A stretch of 64,000 nt of DNA from Penium margaritaceum (GCA_023375785.1 SZWC01000028.1:93314-157313), one strand, 5' to 3'. Shown: positions 45,815-60,015, numbered from the stretch's first letter. A program made the numbers and translations. Notes: generated by a model not told the origin, from the sequence alone.

Positions 45815-48800
45815 GACTGTTTGTGACTCGTGTTATTGTTTGAGAACGTTGACCACCCGTATTGAAATTCTGTGGTCATGATCAGTAACACATGCCTAGT
45901 TTGGCTGTTTGGCGTGCATATTAGCCACACCGTGCCACTACGTATTGAAGTTCTTTGTCCTTTCTAGTCAATGTATAGGCTTCCTAAACCATTGTCTCTC
46001 CCTTTGACCATTTGTGACTCGTGTTATGAGTTGTCAATGTTGACCACACATAGTGGACTTATTCGGTCGTAGTCAGTGACGTATGCATCCTGTGGTTGAT
46101 CACTTTGCACGCTAGCCATACCGTGCCACTGCTTGTTGAAGGTATTTGTACTTCCTCGTTGATAACTAGTGTTCCCAATCCATTGTTTCCCCCTCTTACC
46201 ATTTGTGACTCGTGTTATGCGTTTTCAACGTTGACCACATGAAGTGAATGTGTTTCGTCATGTTGAGTGACATATGCATACTTTGGTTGGTCACTGTGCA
46301 TTGAAGCCACATTGTGCCACTACATATTGAAGGTATTTGTACTTGCTAGTAGATAACTAGTATTCACAAACCATTACCTTCCACCCTGACCATTTGTGAC
46401 TCGTGTTGTGAGTTGTCAAAGTTTACCACACTTAGTGACATTATTTGGTCATGGGCAGTGACGTATGCCTTCTTTGGTTGGTCACAGTGCACGGTCCCCA
46501 CACTGTGCCACTACGTATTGAAGCCCCTTGTGCTTGCCAGGTGATGTATGGTGTTCCCAATCCATTGTTTCCCCCTTTGACCATTTGTGACTCGTATTAT
46601 GAGTTGTCAACGTGGTTCACACACAACGGATTTCTTTGGTCAAAGGCAATAAACATGCCTACTTTGGTCGGTCATTGTGCATGGTAGCCACACCGCGCTA
46701 CTACTGACTGAATGTCATTGTACTTGGTAGTTGAGAACCAATATTCTCATAGCATTGTTTCCTCTCCTGACCGTTTGTGACTCGTGTTATGGTTGGTCAA
46801 CGTTGACCACCCATGTTGAAATTCTTTAGTCATGATCAGTGACATTTGCCTGGTTTGATTGTTTGGTGTGCACATAAGCCACACCGTGCCATTACGTATT
46901 GAAGTTCTTTGTCTTTTCGAGCCAATACATAGGATTCCCAATCCATTCTTTTCCCCTCTCACCGTTTGTGACTCGTGTTATGCGTTTTAAACGTTTACCA
47001 CATGAAGTGAATTTCTTTCGTCATGGTTAGTGACATATGCATACTTTGGTTGGTCACTGTGCATTGAAGCCACATTGCGCCACTACATATTGAAGGTACT
47101 TGTACTTGCTAGTAGATAACTAGTATTCACAAACCATTACCTTCCACCCTGACCATTTGTGACTCGTGTTGTGAGTTGTCAAAGTTTCCTATACTTAGTG
47201 ACATTATTTGGTCATGGTCAGTGAAGTATGCCTACTTTGGTTGGTCATCGTTCATGGTCCCCAGACCATGCCGCAACGTATTGAAGCCCCTTGTGCTTTC
47301 TATGTGATACGTGGTGTTCCCAAACCATTGTTTCCCCCTCTGATCATTTGTGACTCGTATTATGAGTTGTCAGCGTGAACCACACACAGCGGATTTCTTT
47401 GGTCAAAAGCAGTAAATATGCCTACTTTGGTAGGTCATTGTGCATGGTAGCCACACCGCGCTACAACTGACTGAAGGTCATTGTACTTCGTAGTTGATAA
47501 CCAATATTCTCATAGCATTGTTTCCTCTCCTGACCGTTTTTCACTGGTGTTATGGTTGGTCTTTGTTGACCACCCATATTGAAATTCTTTGGTCATGATA
47601 AGTGACATATGCCTGGTTTGATTGTTTGGTGTGCATATTAGCCACACCATGCCACTACGTATTGAAGTTCTTTGTCCTTTCTAGCCAATACATAGGCTTC
47701 CCAATCCATTGTTTTCCCCTTTGACCATTTGTAACTCGTGTTATCCGTTTTCAACGTTGACCACATGAAGTGAAATTTGTTCGTCATGGTTAGTGACATA
47801 TGCATACTTTGGTTGGTCACTGTGCATCGAAGCCAAATTGTGCCACAACATATTGAAGGTATTTGTACTTGCTAGTAGATAACTAGTATTTACAAACCAT
47901 TACCTTCCACCCTGACCATTTGTGACTCGTGTTGTGAGTTGTCAAAGTTTACCCCACTCAGTGACATTACTTGGTCATGGTCACTGACATATGCCTACGT
48001 TGGTTGGTCATCGTGCATGGTCTCCACACCGTGCCACAACGTATTGAAGCCCCTTGTGCTTGCTATGTGATTCTTGGTGTTCCCAAACCATTGTTTCCCA
48101 CTCTAACCAGTTGTGACTAGTATTATGAGTTGTCAACGTTGACCACACACAGCGGATTTCTTTGGTCAAAGGCAGTACATATGCCTACTTTGGTCGGTCT
48201 TTGTACATGGTAGCCACACCGTGCTAGTACTGAATGAAGGTCGTTGTACTTGGTAGTTGAGAACCGATATTCCCATAGCATTGTTTCTTGTCCTGACCGT
48301 TTGTGACTCGTGTTATGGTTGGTCAACGTTGATCACCCATATAGAAATCATGTGGTCATGGTCAGTGACATGTGCCTAGTTTGGTTGTTTGGTGTGCATA
48401 TTAGCCACACCGTGCCACTACGTATTGCAGATCTTTGTCCTTTCTAGTCAATACATAGGCTTCTCAAACCATTTTCTCTCCCTCTGACCATTTGTGACTC
48501 GTGTTATGAGTTGTCAATGTTGACCACACATAGTGGACTTATTCGGTCGTAGTCAGCGACGTATGCATCCTTTGGTTTGTCACTATGCATGCTAGCTATA
48601 CCGTACAACTTCTTGTTGAAGGTCTTTGTACTTCCTAGTTGATAACCAGTGTTCGCAACCCATTGTTCTCCCCCCTAACCATTTGTGACTCGTGTTATGC
48701 GTTTTCAAAGTTGACCACATGAAGTGAAATTCTTTCACCATGGTCAGTGACATATGCATACTTTGGGTGGTCACTGTGCATTGAAGCCACATTGTGCCAC

Positions 48801-49248
48801 TACATATTGAAGGTATTTGTACTTGCCATTAGATAACTTGTATTCACAAACCATTACCTTCCACCCTGACCATTTGTGACTCATGTTGTGAGATGTCAAA
48901 GTTTACCACACTTAGTGACATTATTTGGTTATGGTCAGTGACATATGCCTACTTTGGTTGGTCATCGTGCATGGTCCCCACACCCTGCCACAACGTATTG
49001 AAGCCCCTTGTGCTTGCTATGTGATACGTGGTGTTCCCAAACCATTGTTTCCCCCTCTGACCATTTGTGACTTGTATTATGAGTCGTCAACGTGGACCAC
49101 ACACAGCGGATCTATTTGGTCAAAGGTAGTAAATATGCCTCATTTGGTCGGTCATTGTGCATGGTAGCCACACCGCGTTACTAGTGACTGAAGGTCATTG
49201 TACTTGGTAGTTGACAACCGATATTCTCAAAGCATTGTTTCCTCTCCT
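45815..49248 (+). repeat. HOR block: 5-mer, 4-mer, 4-mer, 5-mer
   Basis: Units 45815-46768, 46769-47531, 47532-48294 and 48295-49248. The first start may be off by a couple of bases. The two 4-mers are near copies of 43716-45241. The 5-mer at 48295 is the extra unit relative to the upstream copy. Confidence 0.9.
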
Positions 49249-49821
49249 GACCGTTTGTGACTCGTGTTATGGTTGGTCAATGTTGACTACCCATATTGAA
49301 AATCTTTGGTCACGATCAGTGACATATGCCTAGTTTGATTTCTTTGGTGTGCATATTAGCCACACCGTGCCACTACACATTGAAGTTCTTTGTCCTGTCT
49401 AGCCAATACATAGGCATCCCAATCCATTGTTTTCCCCCCTGACTATTAGTGACTCGTGTTATGCATTTTCAACGTTGACCACATGAAGTGAAGTTTGTTC
49501 ATCATGGTTAGTGACATATGCCTACTTTGGTTGGTCATCGTGCATGGTCTCCACACCGTGCCACAGCGTATTGAAGCCCCTTGTGCTTGCTATGTGATAC
49601 TTGCTGTTCCCAAACCATTGTTTCCCCCTCTGACCATCTGTGACTCGTATTATGAGTTGTCAGCGTTGACCACACACAGCGGATATCTTTGGTCAAAGGC
49701 AGTACATATGCTTTCTTTGGTCGGTCATTGTACATGGTAGCCACACTGTGCTACTACTGAATGAAGCTCATTGTACTTGGTAGTTGAGAATCGATATTCC
49801 CATAGCATTGTTTCCTATCCT
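49249..49821 (+). repeat. Three-monomer variant HOR A-(C/D hybrid)-E
   Basis: 573 bp with A at 49249, hybrid at 49441-49631 and E at 49632. It is a duplicate of 45242-45814 (same hybrid junction), so these two C/D hybrids are one event copied, not two. Confidence 0.9.
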
Positions 49822-52800
49822 GACCGTTTGTGACTCGTGTTATGGTTGGTCAACGTTGACCACCCATATTGAAATCATGTGGTCATGATCAGTGACATAT
49901 GCCTAGTTTGGTTGTTTGGTGTGCATATAAGCCACACCGTGCCACTACAAATTGAAGTTCTTTGTCCTTTCTAGTCAATACATAGGCTTCCTAAACCATT
50001 TTCTCTCTCTCTGACCATTTGTGACTCGTGTTATGAGTTGTTAATGTTGACCACACATAGTGGACTTATTCGGTAGTAGCCAGTGACGTAAGCATCCTTT
50101 GGTTGGTCACTGTGCACGCTAGCCATACCCTGCCACTGCTCGTTGAATGTCCTTGTACTTCCTAGTTGATAACTAGTGATTCCAACCCATTGTTTTCCCC
50201 TGTGACCATTTGTGAATCGTGTTATGCGTTTTCAACGTTGACCACATGAAGTGAAATTCTTTCCTCACGGTCAGTGACATATGCATACTTTGGGTGGTCA
50301 CTGTGCATTGAAACCACATTGTGCCACTACATATTGAAGGTATTTGTACTTGCTAGCAAATAACTGGTATTCACAAACCATTTTCTTCCACCCTGACCAT
50401 TTATGACTCGTGTTGTGAGTTGTCAAAGATTTCCACACTTAGTGACATTATTTGGTCATGGTCAGTGACATATGCCTACTTTGGTTGGTCAGCGTGCATG
50501 GTTCCCACACCGTGCCACAACGTATTGAAGCCCCTTGTGCTTGCTATGTGATACGTGGTGTTCCCAAACCATTGTTTCCCCCTCTGACCATTTGGGACTC
50601 GTATTATGAGCTGTCAACGTGGACCACACACGGCGGATTTCTTTGGTCAAAGGCAGTATATATGCCTACTTTGGTCAGTCATTGTGCCTGGTAGCCACAC
50701 CGCGCTAGTACTGACTGAATGTCATTGTACTTGGTAGTTCAGAACCGATATGCTCATAGCATTGTTTTCTATCCTGACCGTTTGTGACTCGTGGTATGGT
50801 TGGTCAACGTTGACCACCCATATTGAAATTCTCTGGTTATGATCAGTGACATATGCCTAGTTTGATTGTTTGGTGAGCATATCAGCCACACCGTGCCACT
50901 ACGTGTTGAAGTTCTTTGTCCTTTCTAGCCAATACATAGGCTTCCCAATCAATTGTTTTCTCCTCTAACCATTTGTGACTCGTGTCATGCGTTTTCAACG
51001 TTGACCACTTGAAGTAAAGTTTGTTCGTCATGGTTAGTGACATAAGCATACTTTGGTTGGTCACTGTGCATTGAAGCCACATTGTGCCACTATATGTTGA
51101 AAGTATTTGTACTTGGAAGTAGATAACTAGTATTCACAAAGCATTACCTTCCACCCTGACCAGTTGTGACTCGTGTTATGAGTTGTCAAAGTTTACCACA
51201 CTTAGTAACATTACTTGGTCATGGTCAGTGACATATGCCTACTTTGGTTGGTCATCGAGCATGGTCTCCACACCGTGCCACAACATATTGCAGCCCCTTA
51301 TGCTTGCTATGTGATACTTGGTGTTCCCAAACCATTGTTTCCCCCTCTGACCATTTGTGACTTGTGTTATGAGTTGTCAACGTTGACCACACACAGCGGA
51401 TTTCTGTGGTCAAAGGCAGTAGATATGCCTACTTTGGTCGGTCATTGCACATGGTAGCCACACCGTGCTACTACTGAATGAATGTCATTGTACTTGGTAG
51501 TTGAGAACTGATATTCCCATAGCATTGTTTCCTCTCCTGACAGTTTGTGACTTGTGTTATGGTTGGTCAACGTTGACCACCCATATTGAAATTATGTGGT
51601 CATGATCAGTGACATATGCCTAGTTTGGTTGTTTGGTGTGCATATTAGCCACACCGTACCACTACGTATTGAAGTTCTTTGTCCTTTCTAGTCAATGCAT
51701 AGGCTTCCCAAACCATTTTCTCTACCTTTGACCATCTGTGACTCGTGTTATGAGTTGTCAATGTTGACCACTCATAATGGAAGTTTTTTTGTCGTAGTCA
51801 GTGACGTATGCATCCTTTGGTTGGTCACTGTGCACGCTAGCCATACCGTGCCAGTGCTTGTTGAAGGTCTTTGTATTTCCTCGTTGATAACTAGTGTTCC
51901 CAATCCATTGTTTTTCCCTCTTACCATCTGTGACTCGTGTTATGCGTTTTCAACGTTGACCACATGAAGTGAAATTCTTTCGTCATGTTCAGTGACATAT
52001 GCATACTTTGGGTGGTCACTGTGCATTGAAGCCCCATTGTGCCACTACTTATTGAAGGTATTTGTACTTGCTACTAGATAATTAGTATTCACAAACCATT
52101 ACCTTCCACCGTGACCAATTGTGACTCTTGTTGTGAGTGGTCAAAGTTTACCACACCTAGTGACATTATTTGGTCATGGTCAGTGACATATGCCTACTTT
52201 GATTGGTCATTGTGCATGGTCTCCACACCGTGCCACAACGTATTGAAACCCCTTGTCCTTGCTATGTGATACTTGGTGTACCCAAACCATTGTTTCCCCC
52301 TCTGACCATCTGTGACTCGTGTTATGAGTTGTCAGCGTTGACCACACACAGCGGATTTCTTTGGTCAAAGGCAGTACATATGCTTACTTTGGTCGGTCAT
52401 TGTACATGGTAGCCACACCGTGCTACTACTGAATGAAGGTCATTGTACTTCGTTGTTGAGAATCCATATTCCCATAGCATTGTTTCCTATCCAGATCGTT
52501 TGTGACTCGTGTTATGATTGGTCAACGTTGACCACCCATATTGAAATTATGTGGTTGTGATCAGTGACATATGCCTAGTTTGGTTGTTTGGTGTGCATAT
52601 TAGCCACAGCGTGCCACTACAAATTGAAGTTCTTTGTCCTTTCTAGTCAATACATAGGCTTCCTAAACCATTTTCTCTCTCTTTGACCATTTGTGACTCG
52701 TTTTATGAGTTGTCAATGTTAACCACACATAGTGGACTTATTCGGTCGTATTGAGTGACGTGAGCATCCTTTGGTTGGTCACTGTGCACACTAGCCATAC

Positions 52801-54398
52801 CGTGCCACTGCTTGTCGAAGGTCTTTGTACTTCCTAGTTGATAACTAGTGTTCCCAACCCATTCTTTTCCCCTCTGACCATTTGTGACTCGTGTTATGCG
52901 TTTTCAACGTTGACCACATGAAGTGACATTCTTTCGTCATGGTCAGTGACATATTCATACTTTGGGTGGTCAGTGTGCATTGAAGCCACATTGTGCCACT
53001 ACATATCGAAGGTATCTGTACTTGCTAGTAGATCACTAGTATTCACAAACCATTACCTTCCACCCTGATCATTTGTGACTCGTATTGTGAGTTGTCAAAG
53101 TTTACCACACTTAGTGACATTATTTGGTCATGGTCAGTGACATATGCCTACTTTGGTTTGTTATCGTGCATCGTCTCGACACCGTGCCACAACGTATCGC
53201 AGCCCCTTGTGCTTGCTATGTGATACGTGGTGTTCCCAACCCATTGATTCCCCCTCTGACCAGTTGCGACTGGTATTATGAGTTGTCAACGTGAACCATA
53301 CACATCGGATCTCTTTGGTCAAAGGCAGTACATATGCCTACTTTAGTCGGTCATTGTACATGGTAGACATACCGTGCTACTACTGAATGAAGGTCGTTGT
53401 ACTTCCTGGTTGAGAACCAATATTCCCACAGCATTGTTTCTTGTCTTGATTTTTTGTGACTCGTGTTATGGTTGGTCAATGATGACCACCCATATTGAAA
53501 TCATGTGGTCACGATCAGTGACGTATGCCTAGTTTGGTTGTTTGGTGTGCATATAAGCCACACCGTGCCACTAGGTATTGAAGTTCTTTGTCCTTTCTAT
53601 TCAATACATAGGCTTTCCAAATCATTTTATCCCCCTGTGACCATTTGTGACTCGTGTTATGAGTTGTCAATGTTGACCACACATAGTGGACTTATTCGGT
53701 CGTAGTCAGTGACGTATGCATCCTTTGGTTGGTGTCTGTGCACGCTAGCCATGCCGTGCCACTACTTGTTGAAGGTCCTTTCACTCCCTAGTTGATAACG
53801 AGTGTTCCCAACCCATTGTTTTCCCCTCTGATCATTTGTGACTCGTGTTATGCATTTGCAACGTTGACCAAATGAAGTGAAACTCGTTCGTCATGGTAAG
53901 TGATATATGCATACTTTGGGTTGTCACTGTGCATTGAAGCAACGTTGTGCCACTATACATTGAGGGTATTTGTACTTACTACTAGATAACTAGTATTCAC
54001 AAACCATTACCTTCCATCCTGACCATTTGTGACCTGTGTTGTGAGTTGTCAAAGCTTACCACACTTAGTGACATTATTTGATCATGGTCAGTGACATATG
54101 CCTACTTTGGTTGGTCATCATGCAACCCCACACCGTGCCACAATGTATTGAAGCCCCTTGTGCTTGCTTTGTGATGCGTGGTGTTCCCAAACCATTGTTT
54201 CCCCCTCTGACCATTTGTGACTGGTGTAATGAGTTGTCAACGTGGACCACACACTGCGGATTTCTTTGGTCAAAGGCAGTAAATATGCCTACTTTGGTCG
54301 GTCATTGTGCATGGTAGCCACACCGCGCTACTAGTGACTGAAGGTCATTGTACTTGGTAGTTGACAACCGATATTCTCAAAGCATTGTTTCCTCTCCT
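49822..54398 (+). repeat. HOR block: 5, 4, 5, 5, 5 monomers
   Basis: Units 49822-50775 (5-mer), 50776-51538 (4-mer), 51539-52493, 52494-53447 and 53448-54398 (5-mers). The D at 54021 lacks three bases in the GTGCATGGTCCCC region (ATGCAACCCCACACC). Confidence 0.9.
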
Positions 54399-54779
54399 GA
54401 CCGTTTGTGACTCGTGTTATGGTTGGTCAACGTTGACCACCCATATTGAAATTCTCTGGTCATGATCAGTGACATATGCCTAGTTTGATTGTTTGGTGTG
54501 CATATTAGACACACCGTGCCACTACGTATTGAAGTTCTTTGTCCTTCCTAGTCAAAACATAGGCTTCCCAAACCATTGTATCTCCCTCTGACCATTTGTG
54601 ACTCGTATTATGAGTTATCAATGTTGACCACACACAGTGGGTTTCTTTGGTCAAAGGCAGTAAATATGCCTACTTTGGTCGGTCATTGTGCATGGTAGCC
54701 ACACCGCGCTACTAGTGACTGAAGGTCATTGTACTTGGTAGTTGACAACCGATATTCTCAAAGCATTGTTTCCTCTCCT
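54399..54779 (+). repeat. Two-monomer unit A-E from a 381-bp tandem duplication
   Basis: A at 54399 is followed by an E-like monomer at 54590 (CGTATTATGAGTTATCAATG). The E-second-half plus A segment 54290-54590 recurs 381 bp downstream, sharing CGCGCTACTAGTGACTG, TAGTTGACAACCG and ATTCTCAAAGC. The E copy at 54590 may begin as a B/E hybrid (CAATGTTGACCACACACAG). Confidence 0.85.
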
Positions 54780-55733
54780 GACCGTTTGTGACTCGTGTTA
54801 TGGTTGGTCAACGTTGACCACCCATATTGAAATTCTCTGGTCATGATCAGTGACATATGCCTAGTTTGATTGTTTGGTGTGCATATTAGCCACACCGTGC
54901 GACTACGTATTGAAGTTCTTTGTCATTTCTAGTCAATACATATGCTTCCCAAACCATTGTCTCTCCCTCAGACCGTTTGTGACTCGAGTTATGAGTTGTC
55001 AATGTTGACCACACATAGTGGACTTATTCGATCGTAGTCAGTGACGTATGCATCATTTGGTTGGTCACTGTGCACGCTAGCCATACATTGCCTCTGCTTG
55101 TTGAAGGTCTTTGTACTTGCTTGTTGATGACTTGTGTTTCCAGCCCATTGTTTTCCCCTCTGACCATTTGTGACCCGTTCTATTCGTTTTCAACGTTGAC
55201 CACATGAAGTGAATTTATTTCGTCATGGTCAGTGACATATGCATTCTTTCGGTGGTCAATGTGCATTGAAGCCACATTGTGCCACTACGTATTGAAGGTA
55301 TTTGTACTCGCTAGTAGATAACTAGTATTCACAAACCATTACCTTCCAACCTGACCATTTGTGCCTCGTGTTGTGAGTTGTCAACGTTTACCACACTTAG
55401 TGACATTACTTGGTCATGGTCAGTGACATATGCATACTTTGGTTGGTCATCGTGCATGGTCTCCACACTGTGCCACAACGCATTGAAGCCCCTTGTGCTT
55501 GCTATGTGATACTTGGTATTCCCAAACCATGGTTTCCCCCTCTGACCATTTGTGACTCGTATTGTGAGTTGTCAACGTTGACCACACACAGCGGATTTCT
55601 TTCCTCAAAGGCAGTACATATGCCTACTTTGGTCAGTTATTGTGCATGGTAGCCACACCAGGCTACTAATGACTTAAGGTCGTTGTACTTGGTATTTGAG
55701 AACCGATATTCCCATAGCGTTGTTTCCTGTCCT
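54780..55733 (+). repeat. 5-mer HOR A-B-C-D-E
   Basis: 954 bp with monomers near 54780, 54971, 55162, 55353 and 55544. Confidence 0.9.
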
Positions 55734-56776
55734 GACTCGTTTTATGGTTGGTCAACGTTGACCACCCATATTGACATTTTGTGGTCATGATCAGTGATAT
55801 ATGCCTAGTTTGGTTGTTTGGTGTGCATATTAGCCACACCGTGTCACTATCTATTGAAGTTCTTTGTTCTTCTAGTCAATACGTAGGCTTCCCAAACCAT
55901 TGTCTCTCCCTCCGACCAAATGTGACTCGTGTTATGAGTTGTCAATGTTGACCACACATAGTGGACTTATTCGGTCCTAGTCAGTGACGTATGCATCCTT
56001 TGTTCTACCCTCTAACCATTTGTGACTCGTGTTATGCGTTTCAAACATTGACCACATGAAGTGAAGTTATCTCGTCATGTTCAGTGACATATGCATACTT
56101 TGGTTGGTCACTGTGCATTGAAGCCACATTCTGCCACTACATATTGAATGTATTTGTACTTGCTAGTAGATAACTAGTATTCACAAACCATTACCTTCCA
56201 CCCTGACCATTTGTGACTCGTGTTGTGAGTTGTCAAAGTTTACCACACTTAGTGAAATTTGTTCGTCATGGTTAGTGACATATGCATACTTTGGTTGGTC
56301 ACTGTGCATTGAGGCCACATTGTGCCACTACATATTGAAGGTATCTGTACTTGCTAGTAGATAACTAGTATTCACAAACCATTACCTTCCACCCTGACCA
56401 TTTGTGACTCGTGTTGTGAGTTGTCAAAGTTTAGCACACTTAGTGACATTATTTGGTCATGGTCAGTGACATATGCCTACTTGGGTTGGTCATCGTGCAT
56501 GGTCTCTACACCGTGCCATGACGTATTGAAGCCCCTTGTGCTTGCTATGTGATACTTGGTGTTTCCAAACCATTGTTTCCCCCTCTGACCATTTGTGACT
56601 CGTATTATGAGTTATCAATGTTGACCACACACAGCGGGTTTCTTTGGTCAAAGGCAGCACATATGCCTACTTTGGTCGATTATTGTAAATGGTAACCACG
56701 CGGTGCTAGTACCGAATGAAGGTCGTTGTACTTGGTACTTGAGAACCGATATTCCCATAGCATTGTTTCCTGTCCT
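55734..56776 (+). repeat. Variant HOR A-(short B)-C-(D/C hybrid)-D-E
   Basis: A at 55734 starts with a nine-base deletion (CCTGACTCGTTTTATGG). B at 55914 stops after about 100 bp, where GCATCCTTTG runs into the C-preceding tail. C is at 56014. A hybrid at 56205-56395 has the D start (TTGTGAGTTGTCAAAG) and switches to C at TTAGTGAAATTTGTTCG near 56256. D is at 56396, E at 56587. The D/C hybrid is the roughly opposite arrangement to the C/D hybrids elsewhere. Confidence 0.87.
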
Positions 56777-57918
56777 AACCCTTTGTGACTCGTGTTATGG
56801 TTGGTCAACATTGACCACCCATATTGAAATTATGTGGTCATTATCAGTGACATATGACTAGCTTGGTTGCTTGGTGTGCATGTTACCCACAACCTCCCAC
56901 TACAAATTGAAGCTCTTTGTTCTTTCCAGTCAATACATAGGCTTCCCAAAGCAGTTTCTCTCCCTCTGACCATTTGTGACTCGTGTTATGAGTTGTCAAT
57001 GTTGAGCACACATAGTGGACTTATTCGGTCGTAGTCAGTGACTCATGCATCCTTTGGTTGGTCACTATGCACGCTAGCCATACCGTGCCACTACTTGTTG
57101 AAGGTCTTTGTGCTTGCTAGTTGATAACTAGTGTTCCCAACCCATTGTTTTCCCCTCTCACCATTTGTGACTTGTGTTATTTGTTTTCAATGTTGACCGC
57201 ATGAAGTGATATTCTTTCGTCATGGTCTGACATATGCATACTTTGGGTGGTCACTGTGTATTGAAGCCGCATTGTGCCACTACATATTGAAGGTATTTGT
57301 ACTTGCTAGTAGATAACTAGTATTCACAAACCATTCCCTTCCACCCTGACCATTTGTGACTCGTGTTATGCGTTTTCAACATTGATCACATACGTGAAAT
57401 TTGTTCGTCGTGGTTAGTGACATGTGCATACGTTGGCTGGTCACTGTACATTGAGGCCACATTGTGCCACTACATATTGAAGGTATTTGTACTTGCTAGT
57501 AGATAAGTTGGATTCACAAACCATTACCATCCACCCTGACCATTTGTGACTCGTGTTGTGAGTTGTCAAAGTTTACCACACTTAGTGACATTACTTGATC
57601 ATGGTGAGTTACATATGCCTACTTTGGTTGGTCATCGTGCATGGTCTCCACACCGTGCCGCAACGTATCAAAGCCCCTTGTGCTTGCTATGTGGTACTTG
57701 GTGTTCCCAAACCATTGTTTCCCCCTCTGACCATTTGTGACTCGTGTTATGAGTTGTCAACGTTGACCACACATACCGGATTTCTTTAGTCAAAGGCAGT
57801 ACATAAGCCTACTTTGGTCGTTCATTGTGCATGGTAGCCATACCGCACTACTACTGACTGAATGTCATTGCACTTGGTAGTTGAGAACCGATATTCCCAT
57901 AGCATTGTTTCCTGTCCT
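56777..57918 (+). repeat. Six-monomer variant HOR A-B-C-C-D-E
   Basis: 1142 bp with monomers near 56777, 56968, 57159 (C, GAAGTG subtype), 57348 (C, ACATACGTG subtype), 57538 and 57729. The C pair has its subtypes in the opposite order to the one at 5496-5876, so it arose independently. Confidence 0.88.
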
Positions 57919-58872
57919 ACCGGGTTGTGACTTGTGTTATGCTTGGTCAACGTTGACCACCCATATCAAAATTCTGTGGTCATGATAAGTGACATATGCC
58001 TAGTTTGGTTGTTTGGTGTGCATATTAGCCACACAGTGCCACTATGTATTGACGTTCTTTGTCCTTTCTAGTCAATACATAGGCTTTCCAAACCATTGTA
58101 TCTCCCTCTGACCATTTGTGACTTGTGTGGTGAGATGTCAATGTTGACGACACATAGTGGACTTATTCGGTCGTAGTCAGTGACGTATGCAACCTTTGGT
58201 TGGTCACTGTGCACGCTAGCCATACCGTTCCACTGCTTGTTGAAGGTCTACGTACTTCCTAGTTCATAACTAGTGTCCCCAATCAAATGTTTTCCCCTCT
58301 AACCATTTGTGACTCGTGTTATGTGTTTTCAACGTTGACCACATGAAGTGAAATTCTTTCGTCACGGTCAGTGACAGATGCATATTTTGGGTGGTCACTG
58401 TGCATTGAAACCACATTGTGCACCTACATATTGAATGTTTTTGTAATTGCTATTAGATAACTAGTATTCACAAATCATTACCTTCCACCCTGACCATTTG
58501 TGACTCATGTTGTGAGTTGTCAAGGTTTACCACACTTAGTGACCTCATTTGGTCATGGTCATTGACATATGCCTATTTTTGTTGGACGTCGTGCATGGTC
58601 TGCACATCGTGCCACAATGTATTGAAGCTCCTTGTGCTTGCTATGTGATACTTGGTGTTCCCAAACCATTGTTTCCCCCTCTGACCATTTGTGACTCGTA
58701 TTATGAGTTGTCAATGTTGACCACACACAGTGGATTTCTTTGGTCAAAGGCAGTACATATGCCTACTTTGGTCGGTCATTGTACATGGTAGGCACAGCGT
58801 GCTACTACTGAATGAAGGTTGTTGTACTTGGTAGTTGAGAACCGATATTCCCATAGCATTGTTTCCCGTCCT
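57919..58872 (+). repeat. 5-mer HOR A-B-C-D-E
   Basis: 954 bp with monomers near 57919, 58110, 58301, 58492 and 58683. Confidence 0.9.
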
Positions 58873-60015
58873 GACCGTTTGTGACTCGTGTTATGGTTGG
58901 TCAACGTTGACCACCCATATTGAAGTTATGTGGTCATGATCAGTGACATATGCCTAGTTTGGTTGTTTGGTGTGCATATTAGCCACACCGTGCCACTACG
59001 TATTGAAGTTCTTTGTCATTTCTAGTCAATACATAGGCTTCCCAATCCATTCTCTCCCCCTCTGACCATTTGTGACTCGTGTTATGGTTGGTCAACGTTG
59101 ACCACCCATATTGAAGTTATGTGGTCATGATCAGTGACATATGCCTAGTTTGGTTGTTTGGTGTGCATATTAGCCACACCGTGCCACTACGTATTGAAGT
59201 TCTTTGTCATTTCTAGTCAATACATAGGCTTCCCAATCCATTCTCTCCCCCTCTGACCATTTGTGAGTCGTGTTTTGAGTTGTCAATGTTGACCACACAT
59301 TGTGGACTTATTCGGTCATAGTCAGTGACGTATGCATCCTTTGGTTGGTCACTGTCCACGCTAGCCATTCCGTGCCTCTGGTTATTGAAGGGCTTTGTAC
59401 TTGCTAGTTGATAACTAGTCTTCCCAACCCATTGTTTTCCCCTCTGACCATTTGTGACTTGTGTTATGCGTTTTCAACGTTGACCACATGAAGTGAAATT
59501 CTTTCGTCATGGTCAGTGACATATGCATACTTTGGGTGGTCACTGTGCATTGAAGCCACACTGTGCTGATATATATTAAAGGTATTTGTGCTTGCTAGTA
59601 TATAACTAGTATTCACAAACCATTACCTTCCATCCCGACCATTTGTGACTCGTGTTGTGAGTTGTCAAATTTTACCACACTTAGTGACATTACTTGGTCA
59701 TGGTCAGTGACATATGCCTACTTTGGTTGATCATCGTGCATGGTCTCCACACCGTTGCCAAAGTATTGAAGCCCCTTGTGCTTGCTATGTGATACTTGGT
59801 GTTTCCAAACCATTGCTACCCCCTCTGACCATTTGTGACTCGTATTATGAGTTGTCAACGTTGACCACACACAACGGATTTCTTTGGTCAAAGGCAGTAC
59901 ATATGCCTACTTTGGTCCGTCATTGTGCGTGGTAGCCTCACTGTGCTACTACTGACTGAAGGTTGTGTACTTGGTAGTTGAGAACCGATATTCCCATAGC
60001 ATTGTTTTCTGTCCT
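58873..60015 (+). repeat. Six-monomer variant HOR A-A-B-C-D-E
   Basis: A at 58873-59063 is duplicated at 59064-59254. From GTGACTCGTGTTATGG to the tail CCATTCTCTCCCCCTCT the two look identical, including the uncommon TTGTCATTTCTAGTC. B is at 59255, C at 59446, D at 59637, E at 59827. This is a recent one-monomer unequal exchange. Confidence 0.9.
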
